A stretch of 64,000 nt of DNA. Origin: Thermoflexus hugenholtzii JAD2. GTDB lineage: Bacteria; Chloroflexota; Dehalococcoidia; UBA2979. The DNA is taken from the NCBI GenBank assembly GCA_945903275.1, contig CAMDNW010000004.1:1-64000 (forward strand), given 5' to 3'. This document shows positions 24,048 to 34,140 of the stretch, piece by piece. A model generated the notes under the pieces. It was not told where the DNA came from and did no database searches. It was given only the letters and a program-made list of their open reading frames with translations. The position numbers were made by a program, and so were the translations under genes. Position 1 is the stretch's first letter. Every line of letters starts with the position of its first letter.

Positions 24048-26366
24048 CTAGTTGGCGTCGAGGGAGGTGACAGCTTCGATGATGCGGGTGCGGAGGCGGA
24101 GGATTTCGTCGGGGGCTTCGATGCGGCGGCCGTTGTTGCGGCGGACGTAGAAGGCGTCAACCACTTCACGGCCGATGGTGTCGACTTTGGCGACGTGGAT
24201 GTCGAGAGCGAGGCTGTGCATGGTGCTGGTGATGGCGTAGAGGAGGCCGAGGCGGTCGGCGGCGGTAACCTCGACGATGGAGTAGGCATCGGAGCCGACG
24301 TTGTCGACGGTGACGGTGGTGGGGATGGAGACGAGGGGCGTGCCGACGTAGGCGCGGCGCGTTTCGGCTAGGCGCTCACCGATGGGGAACTGCCCGGCGA
24401 GGGCTTGCGGGACAGCCTCGAAGACGCGCGACCAGCGGCGGTCGTCGATGCCGTGGCCGAGGCCGTCACCGACGTACATGACCTGCATGGCGACTCCGTC
24501 GTCGCGGGTGAAGGCGACGCCGCCGAGGACGGTGACGTTGTGGACGGCGAGCGTGCCAGCGACGAGCGAGAGGATGCCGGGGCGGTCAGGGGTGATGATG
24601 GTGAGGCGATCCACGTCACCGACACGGTCATGTGCGGTGGCAGTGGCGCCGGCAGCCTCCGCGATGAGGGCGAGGTGATCGCCGATGACACCGGGTGGGG
24701 TGCTGAGGAGGTACGAGGGCGGGAGGCTGCGCAGGTGCTCACCGACGACTGAGCGCGAGAAGCGATCTTCGAGGGTAGTGATGGCCTCGCGGTAGAGGCG
24801 TGCGGCAGCGGACTCGGGGCCGGCGGCTTCGAGGACATCGAGCGCGCGGAGGTAGAGGGTGCGCATGAGTTGCGCTTTCCACGCGCTCCAGACATCGGGT
24901 CCGGAGGCGCGAGCGTCGGCTACACCCAGGATGTAGAGCAGGCGCAGCGTACGTGCGTCGCCAGCGGCCTGTGCGACCTCGCGGACAACGCGCTCGTCGG
25001 CGATGTCACGACGGGTGGCGATGGTAGGCAGCAGTAGATGATGCAGCACCACAGCGGTGAGGCGGCGGGCAGCTTCCGGATCGAGACCGACGCGGGCGCC
25101 GAAGCGTTCGGTGATGACTGCACCGACGTGGGAGTGGTCGCCTTCGTGGCCTTTGCCAATGTCATGCAGTAAGGCGCAGAGCAGCAGTTCGTCATGGTCG
25201 GGGAGTTCGGAGGCGACCTGCGGGGTGGCAGTCTCCTCAAGGTTCTCGGCAGTGGCCAGACGTGCCTCGACGACGGTGCGGAAGGAGTGAATATCAGCGG
25301 GGTGACGGTGGAAGGGGGCGATGTGAGGGAGGGCGCGGAGGACTTCCCATTCGGGGAGCAGGCGGTCGAGCCACGGCGCTTTCGGCAGCGGATCGAGATC
25401 GCCGGGGACGGCGGCGCGGAGCAGCATCCGAAGGCGTTCGAGATCATCGGCGGGGTCGTGGCGCTCCTCGACGCGGGCGGGGGGGCGACGCCAGAAGGCG
25501 GAAAGCCAGCGCGGACGTTCTTCGACGGCGCCGCCGAAGACGCGGGCCGATTCGGCATCGACGACACGCATCGCCTCAAAGACGCGCCGGAAGCAGTCCG
25601 TGCGATTGGTGTTCACGATCTCAGCGACCTCGGTGACAAGATCCTGACGGAGGCGGTCGTTGGGGCGCTCGCTGAGGGCGTGCAGGGCATGGCGGGTGGC
25701 CAGGAGCGTCTCGTTAGCGGCGGCGAGCCAGGGCGAGAGGACGGGAGGCTCGACACCCTCGGCGATGGCATCAGCAGTGGCGACCCAGTGCGCCCACTGG
25801 AGATCGCGGAGGCCGCCGCGGCTGGTCTTGATGTCCGGCTCTTGCAGTTGCCACGGCTCGGCCTCGACGAGATGGACGCGGCGCTGGCGCAGTTCGGCGG
25901 TCATGCGGATGCGTTCGCGCTGCACCATGCGACGGCGCGCCTCGAGAAAGCGGGTGAAGGTATCGAGGTCGCCAGCGATGCAGCGAGCGTCGAGGAGCGA
26001 GGTGTAGGTCTCGACGTTGGCGCGAGCGGACTCGATAGCGTCGGCGATGGTGCGAACGGAGTGGCCGACCTTCAGGCCGGTGTCCCAGAGGGGGTAGAGG
26101 ACGGCGTTCGCGCCGTCCGAGGGGACGGTGGGGGAAAGCACCATGATGTCGATATCGGAGTGGCGGCATTGCTCGCGGCGGCCGTAGCCACCGAGGGCGA
26201 CGAAGACGAGGCCGTGGCGGGCAACGGGGGCGGCGAGAGCGCGGATGCCGTTGTCGAGAGCGTCGGCGAGGAGGCGGAGCGCCTCGTGGCCACGAGAAGC
26301 GGAGGCGCGCACCGATTGCCCGGTGCGCGCCTCCAAGAACGGCTCAAGTGCCGCTGCAGGGCTCAT
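24048..26366 (-). CDS. glnD: Bifunctional [protein-PII] uridylyltransferase/uridylyl-removing enzyme
   Basis: Senses glutamine and modifies the PII protein. The order of domains in 772 residues is standard: nucleotidyltransferase (VALGGYGRREQ...HSDIDIMV, residues ~55-80), a helical GlnE-like linker, an HD domain (CALLHDIGKGHEGDHSHVG, ~420-440) for deuridylylation, and two C-terminal ACT domains (ITPDRPGILSLVAG and VTAADRLGLLYAI). All catalytic motifs are intact. ATG at 26366 is preferred; the longer frame overlaps glnK. It is the last gene of glnK-glnD, starting seven bases past the glnK stop on the same strand. Confidence 0.95.
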   Translation of the reverse strand: MSPAAALEPFLEARTGQSVRASASRGHEALRLLADALDNGIRALAAPVARHGLVFVALGGYGRREQCRHSDIDIMVLSPTVPSDGANAVLYPLWDTGLKVGHSVRTIADAIESARANVETYTSLLDARCIAGDLDTFTRFLEARRRMVQRERIRMTAELRQRRVHLVEAEPWQLQEPDIKTSRGGLRDLQWAHWVATADAIAEGVEPPVLSPWLAAANETLLATRHALHALSERPNDRLRQDLVTEVAEIVNTNRTDCFRRVFEAMRVVDAESARVFGGAVEERPRWLSAFWRRPPARVEERHDPADDLERLRMLLRAAVPGDLDPLPKAPWLDRLLPEWEVLRALPHIAPFHRHPADIHSFRTVVEARLATAENLEETATPQVASELPDHDELLLCALLHDIGKGHEGDHSHVGAVITERFGARVGLDPEAARRLTAVVLHHLLLPTIATRRDIADERVVREVAQAAGDARTLRLLYILGVADARASGPDVWSAWKAQLMRTLYLRALDVLEAAGPESAAARLYREAITTLEDRFSRSVVGEHLRSLPPSYLLSTPPGVIGDHLALIAEAAGATATAHDRVGDVDRLTIITPDRPGILSLVAGTLAVHNVTVLGGVAFTRDDGVAMQVMYVGDGLGHGIDDRRWSRVFEAVPQALAGQFPIGERLAETRRAYVGTPLVSIPTTVTVDNVGSDAYSIVEVTAADRLGLLYAITSTMHSLALDIHVAKVDTIGREVVDAFYVRRNNGRRIEAPDEILRLRTRIIEAVTSLDAN

Positions 26367-26373
26367 GCCGCGA

Positions 26374-26721
<348 letters not shown>

Positions 26722-27972
26722 TTACTCCGACATCACGTAGGACTGCTCTTCGTGCATTGAGAGGTCGACGCCGCGGCGCTCGTCCGTCTCGCTGATACGC
26801 AGCCCCATGGTCACGTCAATAGCCTTCGCCAAGATCCACGTTACGACGAAGGAGTACACGGCCGCGACCGCAACGGCGATCGTCTGAGCGATGAGTTGAT
26901 CCATCCCGCCGCCAAAGAGCAGGCCATCCTTGGTGAACGAGTTGATGGCGTTCTGGCCGAGGAATCCGATGGCTAGCGAACCGAGGATGCCGCCGACGAG
27001 GTGCACCGCGAGGACATCGAGTGCGTCGTCGACGTTGAGCTTGAACTTGATCTGGAGGGCGAGGTAGCAGACGGCACCCGCAAGCGCGCCGATGAGCATG
27101 GAGCTCATGGGGCCGACAAAGCCGGCGGCGGGAGTGACCGCGACGAGACCAGCGACCGCGCCAGAGGCGAAGCCGAGGGTGGTCGCCTTGCCGCGGGTCA
27201 TGTGCTCCATCAGCGCCCAGACGGTGCCAGCGGTGGCCGCCGCGATCTGCGTGGTAATGAAGGCGTTGGCCGCGAGCCCGTTGGCGCCGAACGACGAACC
27301 GGCATTGAAGCCGAACCAGCCGAACCAGAGCATGCCCGCGCCGAGCAGGGTCAGCGGGAGCGAGTGCGGCCGGATAGCCTCGCGGCGGAAACCGAGGCGC
27401 GGGCCGAGCACGAGGATGACCGCGAGAGCGGCAGCACCGGCGTTGATGTGAACGACGGTGCCGCCCGCGAAGTCGACTGCGCCAAGCTTGGCGAGAAAGC
27501 CGCCGGCGTTCCATACCCAGTGGGCCATGGGGGCGTAGACGACGATCGACCAGATGGCGACAAAGACCGCCCACGCGGTGAACTTCATGCGTTCGGCGAT
27601 GGCGCCGGAGATCAGGGCCGGAGTGATGATGGCGAACATCATCTGGAAGACCATGATCACGGTGTCAGGGACGGGGACGGCGTGAATGGCGCCGGCCTCT
27701 TCGCCTTCAGCAAAGACGCTTTCGACGCCTTTCAACCCGACGAAGTCGAGGCCGCCGAGGAAGCCTCCACCCATGTCGGGAGCGAACGCGAGGGAGTAGC
27801 CAACGATCACCCAGGTGATCGTGACGATGCCCATCGCGATGTAGTTTTTCATCAACATGCCAAGTACGTTCTTGGCCCGCACCATGCCGCCGTAGAAGAA
27901 GGCCAGTCCCGGCGTCATGAAAAGCACCAGTGCAGAACTGATCAACATCCACGCGGTATCGCCCGAATTCAT
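26722..27972 (-). CDS. amtB: Ammonium transporter
   Basis: Trimeric ammonium channel of 416 residues with eleven predicted helices. Hallmarks: MTPGLAFFYGGMVRAKN at the first helix, the twin-His pore (one in AGGTVVHINAG, the other in VLAVHLVGG), WFGWFGFNAGS, and the cytoplasmic tail after ETDERRG that contacts PII. The ATG at 27972 follows a strong GGAGGAGGAG site. First gene of amtB-glnK-glnD; the A-rich upstream stretch (28036-28070) probably holds the promoter. Confidence 0.96.
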   Translation of the reverse strand: MNSGDTAWMLISSALVLFMTPGLAFFYGGMVRAKNVLGMLMKNYIAMGIVTITWVIVGYSLAFAPDMGGGFLGGLDFVGLKGVESVFAEGEEAGAIHAVPVPDTVIMVFQMMFAIITPALISGAIAERMKFTAWAVFVAIWSIVVYAPMAHWVWNAGGFLAKLGAVDFAGGTVVHINAGAAALAVILVLGPRLGFRREAIRPHSLPLTLLGAGMLWFGWFGFNAGSSFGANGLAANAFITTQIAAATAGTVWALMEHMTRGKATTLGFASGAVAGLVAVTPAAGFVGPMSSMLIGALAGAVCYLALQIKFKLNVDDALDVLAVHLVGGILGSLAIGFLGQNAINSFTKDGLLFGGGMDQLIAQTIAVAVAAVYSFVVTWILAKAIDVTMGLRISETDERRGVDLSMHEEQSYVMSE

Positions 27973-28327
27973 AGCTCCTCCTCCTCGGACTTCCGCTGCT
28001 TGATGGCGCACAGCATGTCTCGCGGCTGTTTCTCTCGATTTACATTCGTGTTTCGTTTTTGTTGCGCTGGCGGACTGATTACGACCTCACCCCGCGCCGG
28101 GCCCCCGCTCCCGCTCTGTTTTATGCGGGTTTCGCCACGGAAGGGCGGGGTGCGGCAGCCAGAAGGCACATGGATGTTGAGTGTCTCCGCTCGCCCTTCG
28201 ACAGGCTCGGGGTGAGCGGATGGAGGATTCGGCCTAACGCGGTGAACGGAAGGAATAGCCGGGTTGCGTGCGTTGGGGTGCGCGGCCACACTCTGGACGC
28301 TTCTCCCCGATGTTTGAGGGTTGCTGC
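27973..28327. other. Divergent intergenic region between amtB and dam
   Basis: No gene supported. An AT-rich part (about 28036-28080) is the likely amtB promoter zone on the minus strand. At 28186-28220 there is an imperfect hairpin around CTTCGACAGGCTCGGGGTGA, a repeat type frequent in GC-rich genomes. A GC-rich segment reaches the methyltransferase start. Confidence 0.5.
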
Positions 28328-29224
28328 ATGGCGACTGTTGCCGCCTCGATTCGAAGCGCGTTGGGGCCTGTTGCTCCGCGGCCGTTCCTGAAGTGGGCGG
28401 GGGGGAAGGGACAGTTGGTACCGGTGCTGCGACCGCTGGCACCGGCGAGCATTGGGACGTACTTCGAGCCATTCATTGGGGGTGGGGCGCTGTTCTTCGC
28501 GCTGATGGTCGATCCGGGCCGGCGTCCGGAACGATCAGTGCTGAGCGACCTGAACGCCGACCTGGTGCAGACGTATAAGGCGGTGCAGGGGTCGCTCACA
28601 CGGCTGCTGAAGCGACTGGGGGAGTTAGAGGCGGAGTACCTGAGCCTGAATAACGCGGGGCGGGAGGCAATGTACTACCGGATGCGGGCATCGCGGCCGC
28701 GCGCAGGCGGCGAGGTGGCGGCGCGGGTAATCTTCCTGAACAAGACGTGCTTCAACGGGCTGTACCGCGTGAACCGGCAAGGCGAGTTCAACGTGCCACA
28801 CGGGCGGTACAAGACGCCGCGCATCTGTGACCGGGAGACGCTGACGGCGGCCTCGAAGGCACTACGCGGAGTGGAGGTGCGCCACGCGGATTTTGAGGCG
28901 GCGTGTGCGGAAGCGAAGCGTGGGGACTTTGTGTACTTCGACCCGCCGTTCCATCCGCTGTCGGCGACCTCGAGTTTTACGGCGTACACGGTGGCGGACT
29001 TCGGGGAGGCGGAGCAGATGCGGCTGAAACGGTGCGTGGACGACCTGACGCGGCGCGGGGTGGCGGTGCTGGTATCGAACTCGCCGCATCCGTGGATCCG
29101 CGGGGGGTGGGAGTTCGCAGGGTACCGAGTGGAGGTCGTGAGCGCGCGACGGGCGATCAACTCGAAGGCCGATCGGCGGGGGCCGATCGGCGAGTTGGTG
29201 ATCACGAACGATGTGGGTGCATAG
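28328..29224 (+). CDS. dam: Dam-type DNA adenine-N6 methyltransferase (orphan)
   Basis: Class alpha D12 methyltransferase of 298 residues. Motif I/X region: RPFLKWAGGKGQLVP, then FEPFIGGGALFFAL; SDLNADLVQTYKAV; FLNKTCFNGLYRVNRQGEFN; and catalytic motif IV as DPPF (VYFDPPFHPLS) instead of the more usual DPPY. A late VLVSNSPHPWIRG follows. The layout is that of Dam/DpnIIA enzymes that act at GATC, but the target is not shown by sequence. No restriction endonuclease is adjacent. ATGs at 28310 and 28328 are possible; the later one fits the family start. Confidence 0.9.
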   Translation: MATVAASIRSALGPVAPRPFLKWAGGKGQLVPVLRPLAPASIGTYFEPFIGGGALFFALMVDPGRRPERSVLSDLNADLVQTYKAVQGSLTRLLKRLGELEAEYLSLNNAGREAMYYRMRASRPRAGGEVAARVIFLNKTCFNGLYRVNRQGEFNVPHGRYKTPRICDRETLTAASKALRGVEVRHADFEAACAEAKRGDFVYFDPPFHPLSATSSFTAYTVADFGEAEQMRLKRCVDDLTRRGVAVLVSNSPHPWIRGGWEFAGYRVEVVSARRAINSKADRRGPIGELVITNDVGA

Positions 29225-29232
29225 AGGTGCAG

Positions 29233-29751
29233 ATGAGCGAACTGCACGAGTGGCGGGCGAACAAGAACGAGTATTTCGCGATGGACCGGAACGCGCCGCT
29301 GACCGCGGAGCAGCAGGCGGTGTTCCGCGGGTTGCAGTACTACCCGGAGCGCGCGGACCTCGTGTTCCGGGTGACGCCGGAGGTGTTCGACGACCTCGAA
29401 ACGGTGGAGATGCAGACGAGCACGGGGCACACGGCGCTGTATACGCGGTGGGCACAGGTGCGGTTCGAGGTTGGCGGGCAGGCGGCGGCGCTGACGGTGT
29501 TTCGCGACCCGACGATGGGGCATCTGTTCCTGCCGTTCGCGGACGTGAACGCGGGCGGCGAGACGTACGGGGCGGGGCGGTATTTGGAGCCGGTGTTCTT
29601 CGATGACGGGCGGCTACAGGTGGACTTCAATTACGCGTACAACCCGTACTGCGCGTACAACGACCAGTGGTCGTGCCCGATTCCGCCGCCGGAGAACCGC
29701 CTAGATGTGGCGATTGAGGCGGGGGAAATGACGTGGGAGAGCGGGCACTGA
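29233..29751 (+). CDS. DUF1684 protein
   Basis: The 172-residue protein has the family's most conserved block near the end: YNPYCAYNDQWSCPIPPPEN. Before that come WRANKNEYFAMDRNAPL and GRYLEPVFFDDGRLQVDFN. Function is unknown; the fold is predicted beta-rich, soluble. The ATG at 29233 follows GAGGTG and lies eight bases after the methyltransferase stop, so co-transcription is likely. Confidence 0.92.
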   Translation: MSELHEWRANKNEYFAMDRNAPLTAEQQAVFRGLQYYPERADLVFRVTPEVFDDLETVEMQTSTGHTALYTRWAQVRFEVGGQAAALTVFRDPTMGHLFLPFADVNAGGETYGAGRYLEPVFFDDGRLQVDFNYAYNPYCAYNDQWSCPIPPPENRLDVAIEAGEMTWESGH

Positions 29752-29827
29752 GGATGGCCCCTTCAACGCGTTCGCTGCCGTGTCGACTTCAGCGGCGATA
29801 TTCGGGAGAACGATCACCGCGCGATTG

Positions 29828-30355
29828 TTAGCACGGTCGAGGACGATCTCGCTGGTGGGCGGCGGACTCGTGGGCGAGTAGCCAGCGTTTGCGATCGAGG
29901 CCGGAGGCATAGCCGGTGAGGGCACCGCTCGAGCCAACGATGCGGTGGCAGGGGACGACGACGGCGATCGGGTTGTGGCCGACGGCCTGGCCGACGGCGC
30001 GCGAGGCAGTCGGCTGGCCGATGGCACGGGCGATGTCGCCGTAGGAGACGGTCTCGCCGGGGGCGACATCGAGGAGGGCATGCCAGACCATGCGCTGGAA
30101 GAGCGTGCCGCGCGGGGTGAGGTGCATATCGAAGGTGAAGGCGCGGGCTTCGAAGTAGTTGCGGAGCGCCTCGACGGCCTCGCGGGCAAGGCGAGGGGCG
30201 GGGATGGCAGGCTCGGCGGCGTCGAGCGCGAGGAGCGCAGCGTAGTAGGCCTCGTTGCGGTCACCATCGATGAACTCGACACGGTGTATGCCCTGCGCGG
30301 AGCCGCCGATGAAGACGTCACCAAGGGGCGTGGGGAGGATGTCGTAATACGCCAT
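29828..30355 (-). CDS. ogt: Methylated-DNA-protein cysteine methyltransferase
   Basis: Suicide repair protein that moves the alkyl group from O6-alkylguanine to its own Cys. The active site VVVPCHRIVGSSGALTGY and the DNA-reading helix PTASRAVGQAVGHNP are intact. The short N-terminal ribonuclease-like domain is of the Ogt type without an Ada part. Length is 175 residues from the ATG at 30355. A proline/arginine tail at the end (QRDRPRPC) is unusual but harmless. It is convergent with the DUF1684 gene. Confidence 0.93.
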   Translation of the reverse strand: MAYYDILPTPLGDVFIGGSAQGIHRVEFIDGDRNEAYYAALLALDAAEPAIPAPRLAREAVEALRNYFEARAFTFDMHLTPRGTLFQRMVWHALLDVAPGETVSYGDIARAIGQPTASRAVGQAVGHNPIAVVVPCHRIVGSSGALTGYASGLDRKRWLLAHESAAHQRDRPRPC

Positions 30356-30453
30356 CGTGATGCCTCCGTGGCGGTATGGCTGGATACTAGCGCGTGCGGC
30401 GTCTGCTAGGCTCGCCGCGCTGATTCGCACCTGACCACTGTTGGAGAATCGCC

Positions 30454-31506
30454 TTGCCCACGTTCGCACCTGCCACGCTCACGGAATACGTCGCCCGCAT
30501 CTTCGAGGCCGCTGGGACGCCTGCGGCGGACGCGCAGACGGTCGCAGCGCACCTGGTGGAATCGAACATGCTGGGACATGACTCGCACGGCGTGATCCGG
30601 GTCGAACGGTATGTGCGGGACATTGCGGGCGGGCGGATCAAGCCAGGAGCGCCGTTCACGATCGAGAAGCAGAGCGCGACAACGGCGGTGATCGACGGCG
30701 GGTGGAACTTTGGGCAGGTAGTGGCACGCGACGCGACGGCGCTGGCGATCGAGCAGGCGCGCGCCTCGGGTGTCTCGATTACAGTGGCGCACCAGTGCGG
30801 GCACGTGGGGCGGTTGGGCGCGTACTGCGAACAGATCGTGCAGGCGGGGATGCTAGGGATCGCGATGGTGAACAACCACGGCGGGAGCCAAGTGATGACG
30901 CCTCCAGGCGGGATCGCACGGCGGTTGTCGCCGAACCCGATCGGGGTGGGCATCCCGACGAGTGATGCGGACGCGCCGATCCTGTTGGACATGACGACCT
31001 CCGTGGTGGCCGAAGGGAAGTTGCGCGTCTCGCGGAACAAGGGCGAGGCGGTGCCGGAAGGGTGGATCGTCGACGCCGAGGGACGGGGAAGCACCGACCC
31101 GAACGCGTACTACGCGACACCCAGCGGGGCGATCTTGCCGATGGGCGGAGCATCGTCGTACAAGGGGTTCGGCCTCGCACTCGTCGTCGAGGCATTGGCG
31201 GGGGCGCTGTCGCCGGCGGGGACGAGCCGCGTGAACGGCCCCAGCGGAGCGAACGGGCTGTTCGTGATGGCGATCGACATCGCGCACTTCCGGCCGGTAG
31301 ACGAGTTTGGCGCGACGATCAGCGGGCTGATCGACTATGTGCAGTCGCCGCCGCTGGCACCAGGAGTCGACCACATTGTGATCCCCGGCGAGCCAGAGCG
31401 GAACGCGCGGAAGTCGCGGGCGGCGGCGGTGAGCATCGACGATGAGACGTGGCGGCAGACCACGGAGGCAGGCGCAAGCGTGGGCGTGCAGGCGCTCGCG
31501 GTCTAG
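30454..31506 (+). CDS. Ldh2-family malate/L-lactate dehydrogenase
   Basis: NAD(P)-dependent 2-hydroxyacid dehydrogenase of the MDH2/Ldh2/ureidoglycolate family, 350 residues. Recognisable parts: LVESNMLGHDSHGVIRVERYV at ~35-55 with the catalytic His pair, HQCGHVGRLGAYCE, NNHGGSQVMTPPGG, and SSYKGFGLALVVEALAG. The precise substrate (malate, lactate, sulfolactate or ureidoglycolate) cannot be called. The TTG at 30454 follows GGAGAA and is the natural start. It lies 15 bases before the MscS gene, same strand. Confidence 0.9.
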   Translation: MPTFAPATLTEYVARIFEAAGTPAADAQTVAAHLVESNMLGHDSHGVIRVERYVRDIAGGRIKPGAPFTIEKQSATTAVIDGGWNFGQVVARDATALAIEQARASGVSITVAHQCGHVGRLGAYCEQIVQAGMLGIAMVNNHGGSQVMTPPGGIARRLSPNPIGVGIPTSDADAPILLDMTTSVVAEGKLRVSRNKGEAVPEGWIVDAEGRGSTDPNAYYATPSGAILPMGGASSYKGFGLALVVEALAGALSPAGTSRVNGPSGANGLFVMAIDIAHFRPVDEFGATISGLIDYVQSPPLAPGVDHIVIPGEPERNARKSRAAAVSIDDETWRQTTEAGASVGVQALAV

Positions 31507-31521
31507 CGCGAGACTGTCGCG

Positions 31522-32433
31522 ATGCCGGACGTGCAGGGCCGCCGACTGATCAGCGCGTTGATGCGTGCGTTCTGGTTGCCGATCGCGCTGTTGCTCGTGA
31601 TGGCGTTCGTGTTCGCAGCGATACACCGGCTGGCGGCGCTCGAAGATTACCGGGTCAGCACCGACCGTGTGTCGGGCGCGGTCGCGATCGGGCTGGGCGC
31701 GCTGCTGGTGCAGCGGTTCACCTCGGCGGTGCTGGAGTGGGCGGCGCGCGGCGCCCCGAGCGCGGTAGGCGGGCCAGTGGGGCACGTGCTGCCGCTAGCG
31801 CGGCGCGCGTTGAGCGTCGCGATCTTCGTGATCGGCATCCTGCTGGTACTCGATCAGTTGGGCGTGTCGATCAGCCCGTTGCTTGCTGGCCTAGGGATCA
31901 GCGGTATCGCCGTGGCGCTGGCGTTACAGCCGCTGCTGACGAACTTCTTCGCGGGGTCATACGTGCTGTCGGACAGTTCGATCCGCGTGGGCGACCACAT
32001 CATGTTGCAAGGCGGGCCGAGCGGGCACGTAGAAAGCATCGGCTGGCGCGCGACGCGGCTGCGTGACAACGACGGGACGACCTCGATCATCGTGCCGAAC
32101 GCGACGCTGGCGGGGGCGACGGTCTCGAACTTCGGCAATGGCGGAGTGACGCTGGCGACGGTAACGATGGCGCTACCACGCGGTGCAGACCTGAATGCGA
32201 TCGAGACGGCGGCGGGTGAGGGGTTGACCGCGCTGGCGGAGGAGAGCGTGCTCGCGATCGCCTCGGAGCCGGTGGTGGTGCGCTTCACGGGTGTGAGCGG
32301 GGAGCAGGTGATGGTGCTGCTGGGCGTGCGAGCGCGCAGTCAGGCCGATGTGCCCGCGCTGACGCACGAGATTGTGAAGCGCGTCGTGCCGCGGCTCAGC
32401 GGCCTCGCGACCGCATCGACGATGCCGTCCTAG
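31522..32433 (+). CDS. Mechanosensitive ion channel (MscS family)
   Basis: Small-conductance mechanosensitive channel of 303 residues that releases solutes on osmotic downshock. There are three membrane helices before the pore: residues ~17-35, ~52-70 and ~90-112. The pore helix is Gly/Ala-rich (LLAGLGISGIAVALALQPLL) and leads into FFAGSYVLSDSSIRVGDHI. The beta domain has GHVESIGWRATRLRDNDGTT and IIVPNATLAGATVSNF, the defining MscS signature. It is likely co-transcribed with the upstream dehydrogenase. Confidence 0.94.
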   Translation: MPDVQGRRLISALMRAFWLPIALLLVMAFVFAAIHRLAALEDYRVSTDRVSGAVAIGLGALLVQRFTSAVLEWAARGAPSAVGGPVGHVLPLARRALSVAIFVIGILLVLDQLGVSISPLLAGLGISGIAVALALQPLLTNFFAGSYVLSDSSIRVGDHIMLQGGPSGHVESIGWRATRLRDNDGTTSIIVPNATLAGATVSNFGNGGVTLATVTMALPRGADLNAIETAAGEGLTALAEESVLAIASEPVVVRFTGVSGEQVMVLLGVRARSQADVPALTHEIVKRVVPRLSGLATASTMPS

Positions 32434-32451
32434 CGTACTCAGTCTGTCCAC

Positions 32452-34140
32452 TCAGGGGACGGCTACAGATATCACCGACGCGGTAGGTGTTGCCGTTGGC
32501 GTGGCGTTGGCTGTAGGCGTGGCGGTGGGGGTTGGTGTCGCAGCCGGTGTGGGCGTTGTAACAACGATAGGGGTCGCAGTGGAACGCGGCGGTTCGGTCG
32601 GGCGAGGCGTGGGCGGCAGCGTGGGCACAACCGTCGGGCGTGCGGTGGGCGTAGCCGGCACTGTTGGCACGGCGGTGGGGCGCACTGTCGGCGTGCGCGT
32701 CGGCGTCGCGGTGGGAGTGCGCGTGGGAACAGCGGTACGAGTGGGTACCGGGGTGCGCGTGGGGCGCACCGTCGGCACGGGCGTTGGCGTCGGCGTACGG
32801 CCTTGCTTGCGGAGCACCTCGACCGCACGCTCCGCCATCTTCGCAGTGACAACGACCTTCTCCTGCAGGACGGTGGCGCGCGAAGCGGGTTCGGAGACCG
32901 TGACGGCAGCAACGGCCGTGACCGGAGCAGCCCCAGTAGCAGCCGGGGCGAACGTGCGTGCCGCCGGTGCGGCGACTTGTAGTTTGACGGTGAGCGACTC
33001 GGCCTGAGCGGACAGTGAGACTTTGCGTTCGGCGCCACCGATGTTCAGCACTACCTCGCCATCGCCGTCCGCGATACGGCGGAGGATGAGCGTGTACTCA
33101 CCCTCGGGTATGTCGCGGAGGTTGATGCGCTGCGTGCCGATGTCGGTGCCGGTATTCAGCGCGCCGGGAATCTGCTGGAGCGTGATACCGGACGGGAGCG
33201 TGCCGGTGGCGCGGCCATTGGGGCCAATGAGCGAGGCGACGAAGGGAGCATCGACTTTGACCTCGGTACGGGAGGCCTGCGCGAACGCGACGGGCGCGGG
33301 CGTGACCACGATGTGCTGGCGGGCACTGGCGACCTCGCCGGACGCGACAGCGAGGCGGTGCGTGCCGGCGACGACCTCAACGAGACCTTCGGCGGTGCTC
33401 ACGACGGTGGCGCCGGAGGCGATGGTGGTCTCGAAAACTGTGCCGTGGGCGTAGACCGTGGCGTCCATGGTGCGGACGGTGAAGGAGGAGCCGGGGCGGT
33501 CATCGGCCGCTATCTGATGCCAGAGGCGGCCGCTCACCTGGTGCAGCGCGATCTCGCGCGTGCCGTTGCTGCGGGCGCGCTCGATGGTGAGTTCGGTGCC
33601 CGGTTCGACGGCGACGGTGCTGCCGTCGATGAAGGTGAGCTGCGCGCGGCCATCGCTGCCGGTGCGGAGGTGTGCGCCTTCGGTGAGCGTGGCGCCATCG
33701 GTGAGCGTGGCCCAGTTGCCGCCCTGCGAACGCTCTACCTGACCAGAGAAGACGGTGAGCGTGGCGGCCTGAGCGATGGTGGCGTCGCGGCCGAGCGAGA
33801 TGGCGAGCGCGATGACGGCAACCGCAGCGGCAGGCGCGAGCAGCAGCGCGCTGCGGCCAGCGACGCCGATGAGTCCGGAGAGCCGTGCGAACGGGTCACG
33901 CCAGAACGACGGGGACTGTTGCGGAGTCGTGCGGAGTGCTGCCATGAAGCGGGCACGGGCCAGCGGATCGGGGGCAGCCTGCAGGGCAAGGCCTCCAGCG
34001 GCGGTGGCGGTACGTAACAGCGACTCGAGTTCAGCGGCGTGCTGCGGCCACTCCGCGAGGCACTGCTCGACAGTGCGGCGGCCGGCGCGCACATTGTCGA
34101 TGCACTGGTCGAGAACGAGATCGAAGCGGGAGCGGGTCAT
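32452..34140 (-). CDS. FecR-domain protein with anti-sigma-like N-terminus and Pro/Thr-rich tail
   Basis: The 562-residue membrane protein appears to be the partner of the ECF sigma gene it overlaps. Residues ~1-60 form a small cytoplasmic helical region (QCIDNVRAGRRTVEQCLAEW), as seen in Chloroflexota anti-sigma factors. One membrane helix follows at ~98-118 (ALLLAPAAAVAVIALAISLG). A FecR domain is at ~135-240 (GQVERSQGGNW, LTEGAHLRTGSDGRAQLTF, VYAHGTVFETT), then an Ig-like segment. The last ~110 residues are a low-complexity TPTPT/RPT run, likely an extracellular stalk. Start ATG overlaps the sigma gene stop (ATGA). Confidence 0.85.
   Translation of the reverse strand: MTRSRFDLVLDQCIDNVRAGRRTVEQCLAEWPQHAAELESLLRTATAAGGLALQAAPDPLARARFMAALRTTPQQSPSFWRDPFARLSGLIGVAGRSALLLAPAAAVAVIALAISLGRDATIAQAATLTVFSGQVERSQGGNWATLTDGATLTEGAHLRTGSDGRAQLTFIDGSTVAVEPGTELTIERARSNGTREIALHQVSGRLWHQIAADDRPGSSFTVRTMDATVYAHGTVFETTIASGATVVSTAEGLVEVVAGTHRLAVASGEVASARQHIVVTPAPVAFAQASRTEVKVDAPFVASLIGPNGRATGTLPSGITLQQIPGALNTGTDIGTQRINLRDIPEGEYTLILRRIADGDGEVVLNIGGAERKVSLSAQAESLTVKLQVAAPAARTFAPAATGAAPVTAVAAVTVSEPASRATVLQEKVVVTAKMAERAVEVLRKQGRTPTPTPVPTVRPTRTPVPTRTAVPTRTPTATPTRTPTVRPTAVPTVPATPTARPTVVPTLPPTPRPTEPPRSTATPIVVTTPTPAATPTPTATPTANATPTATPTASVISVAVP

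Noticed and set aside
32501-33007. Gly/Val-rich plus-strand frame
   Set aside because: It is the antisense reading of the Pro/Thr-rich tail of the FecR protein; no start site or family.
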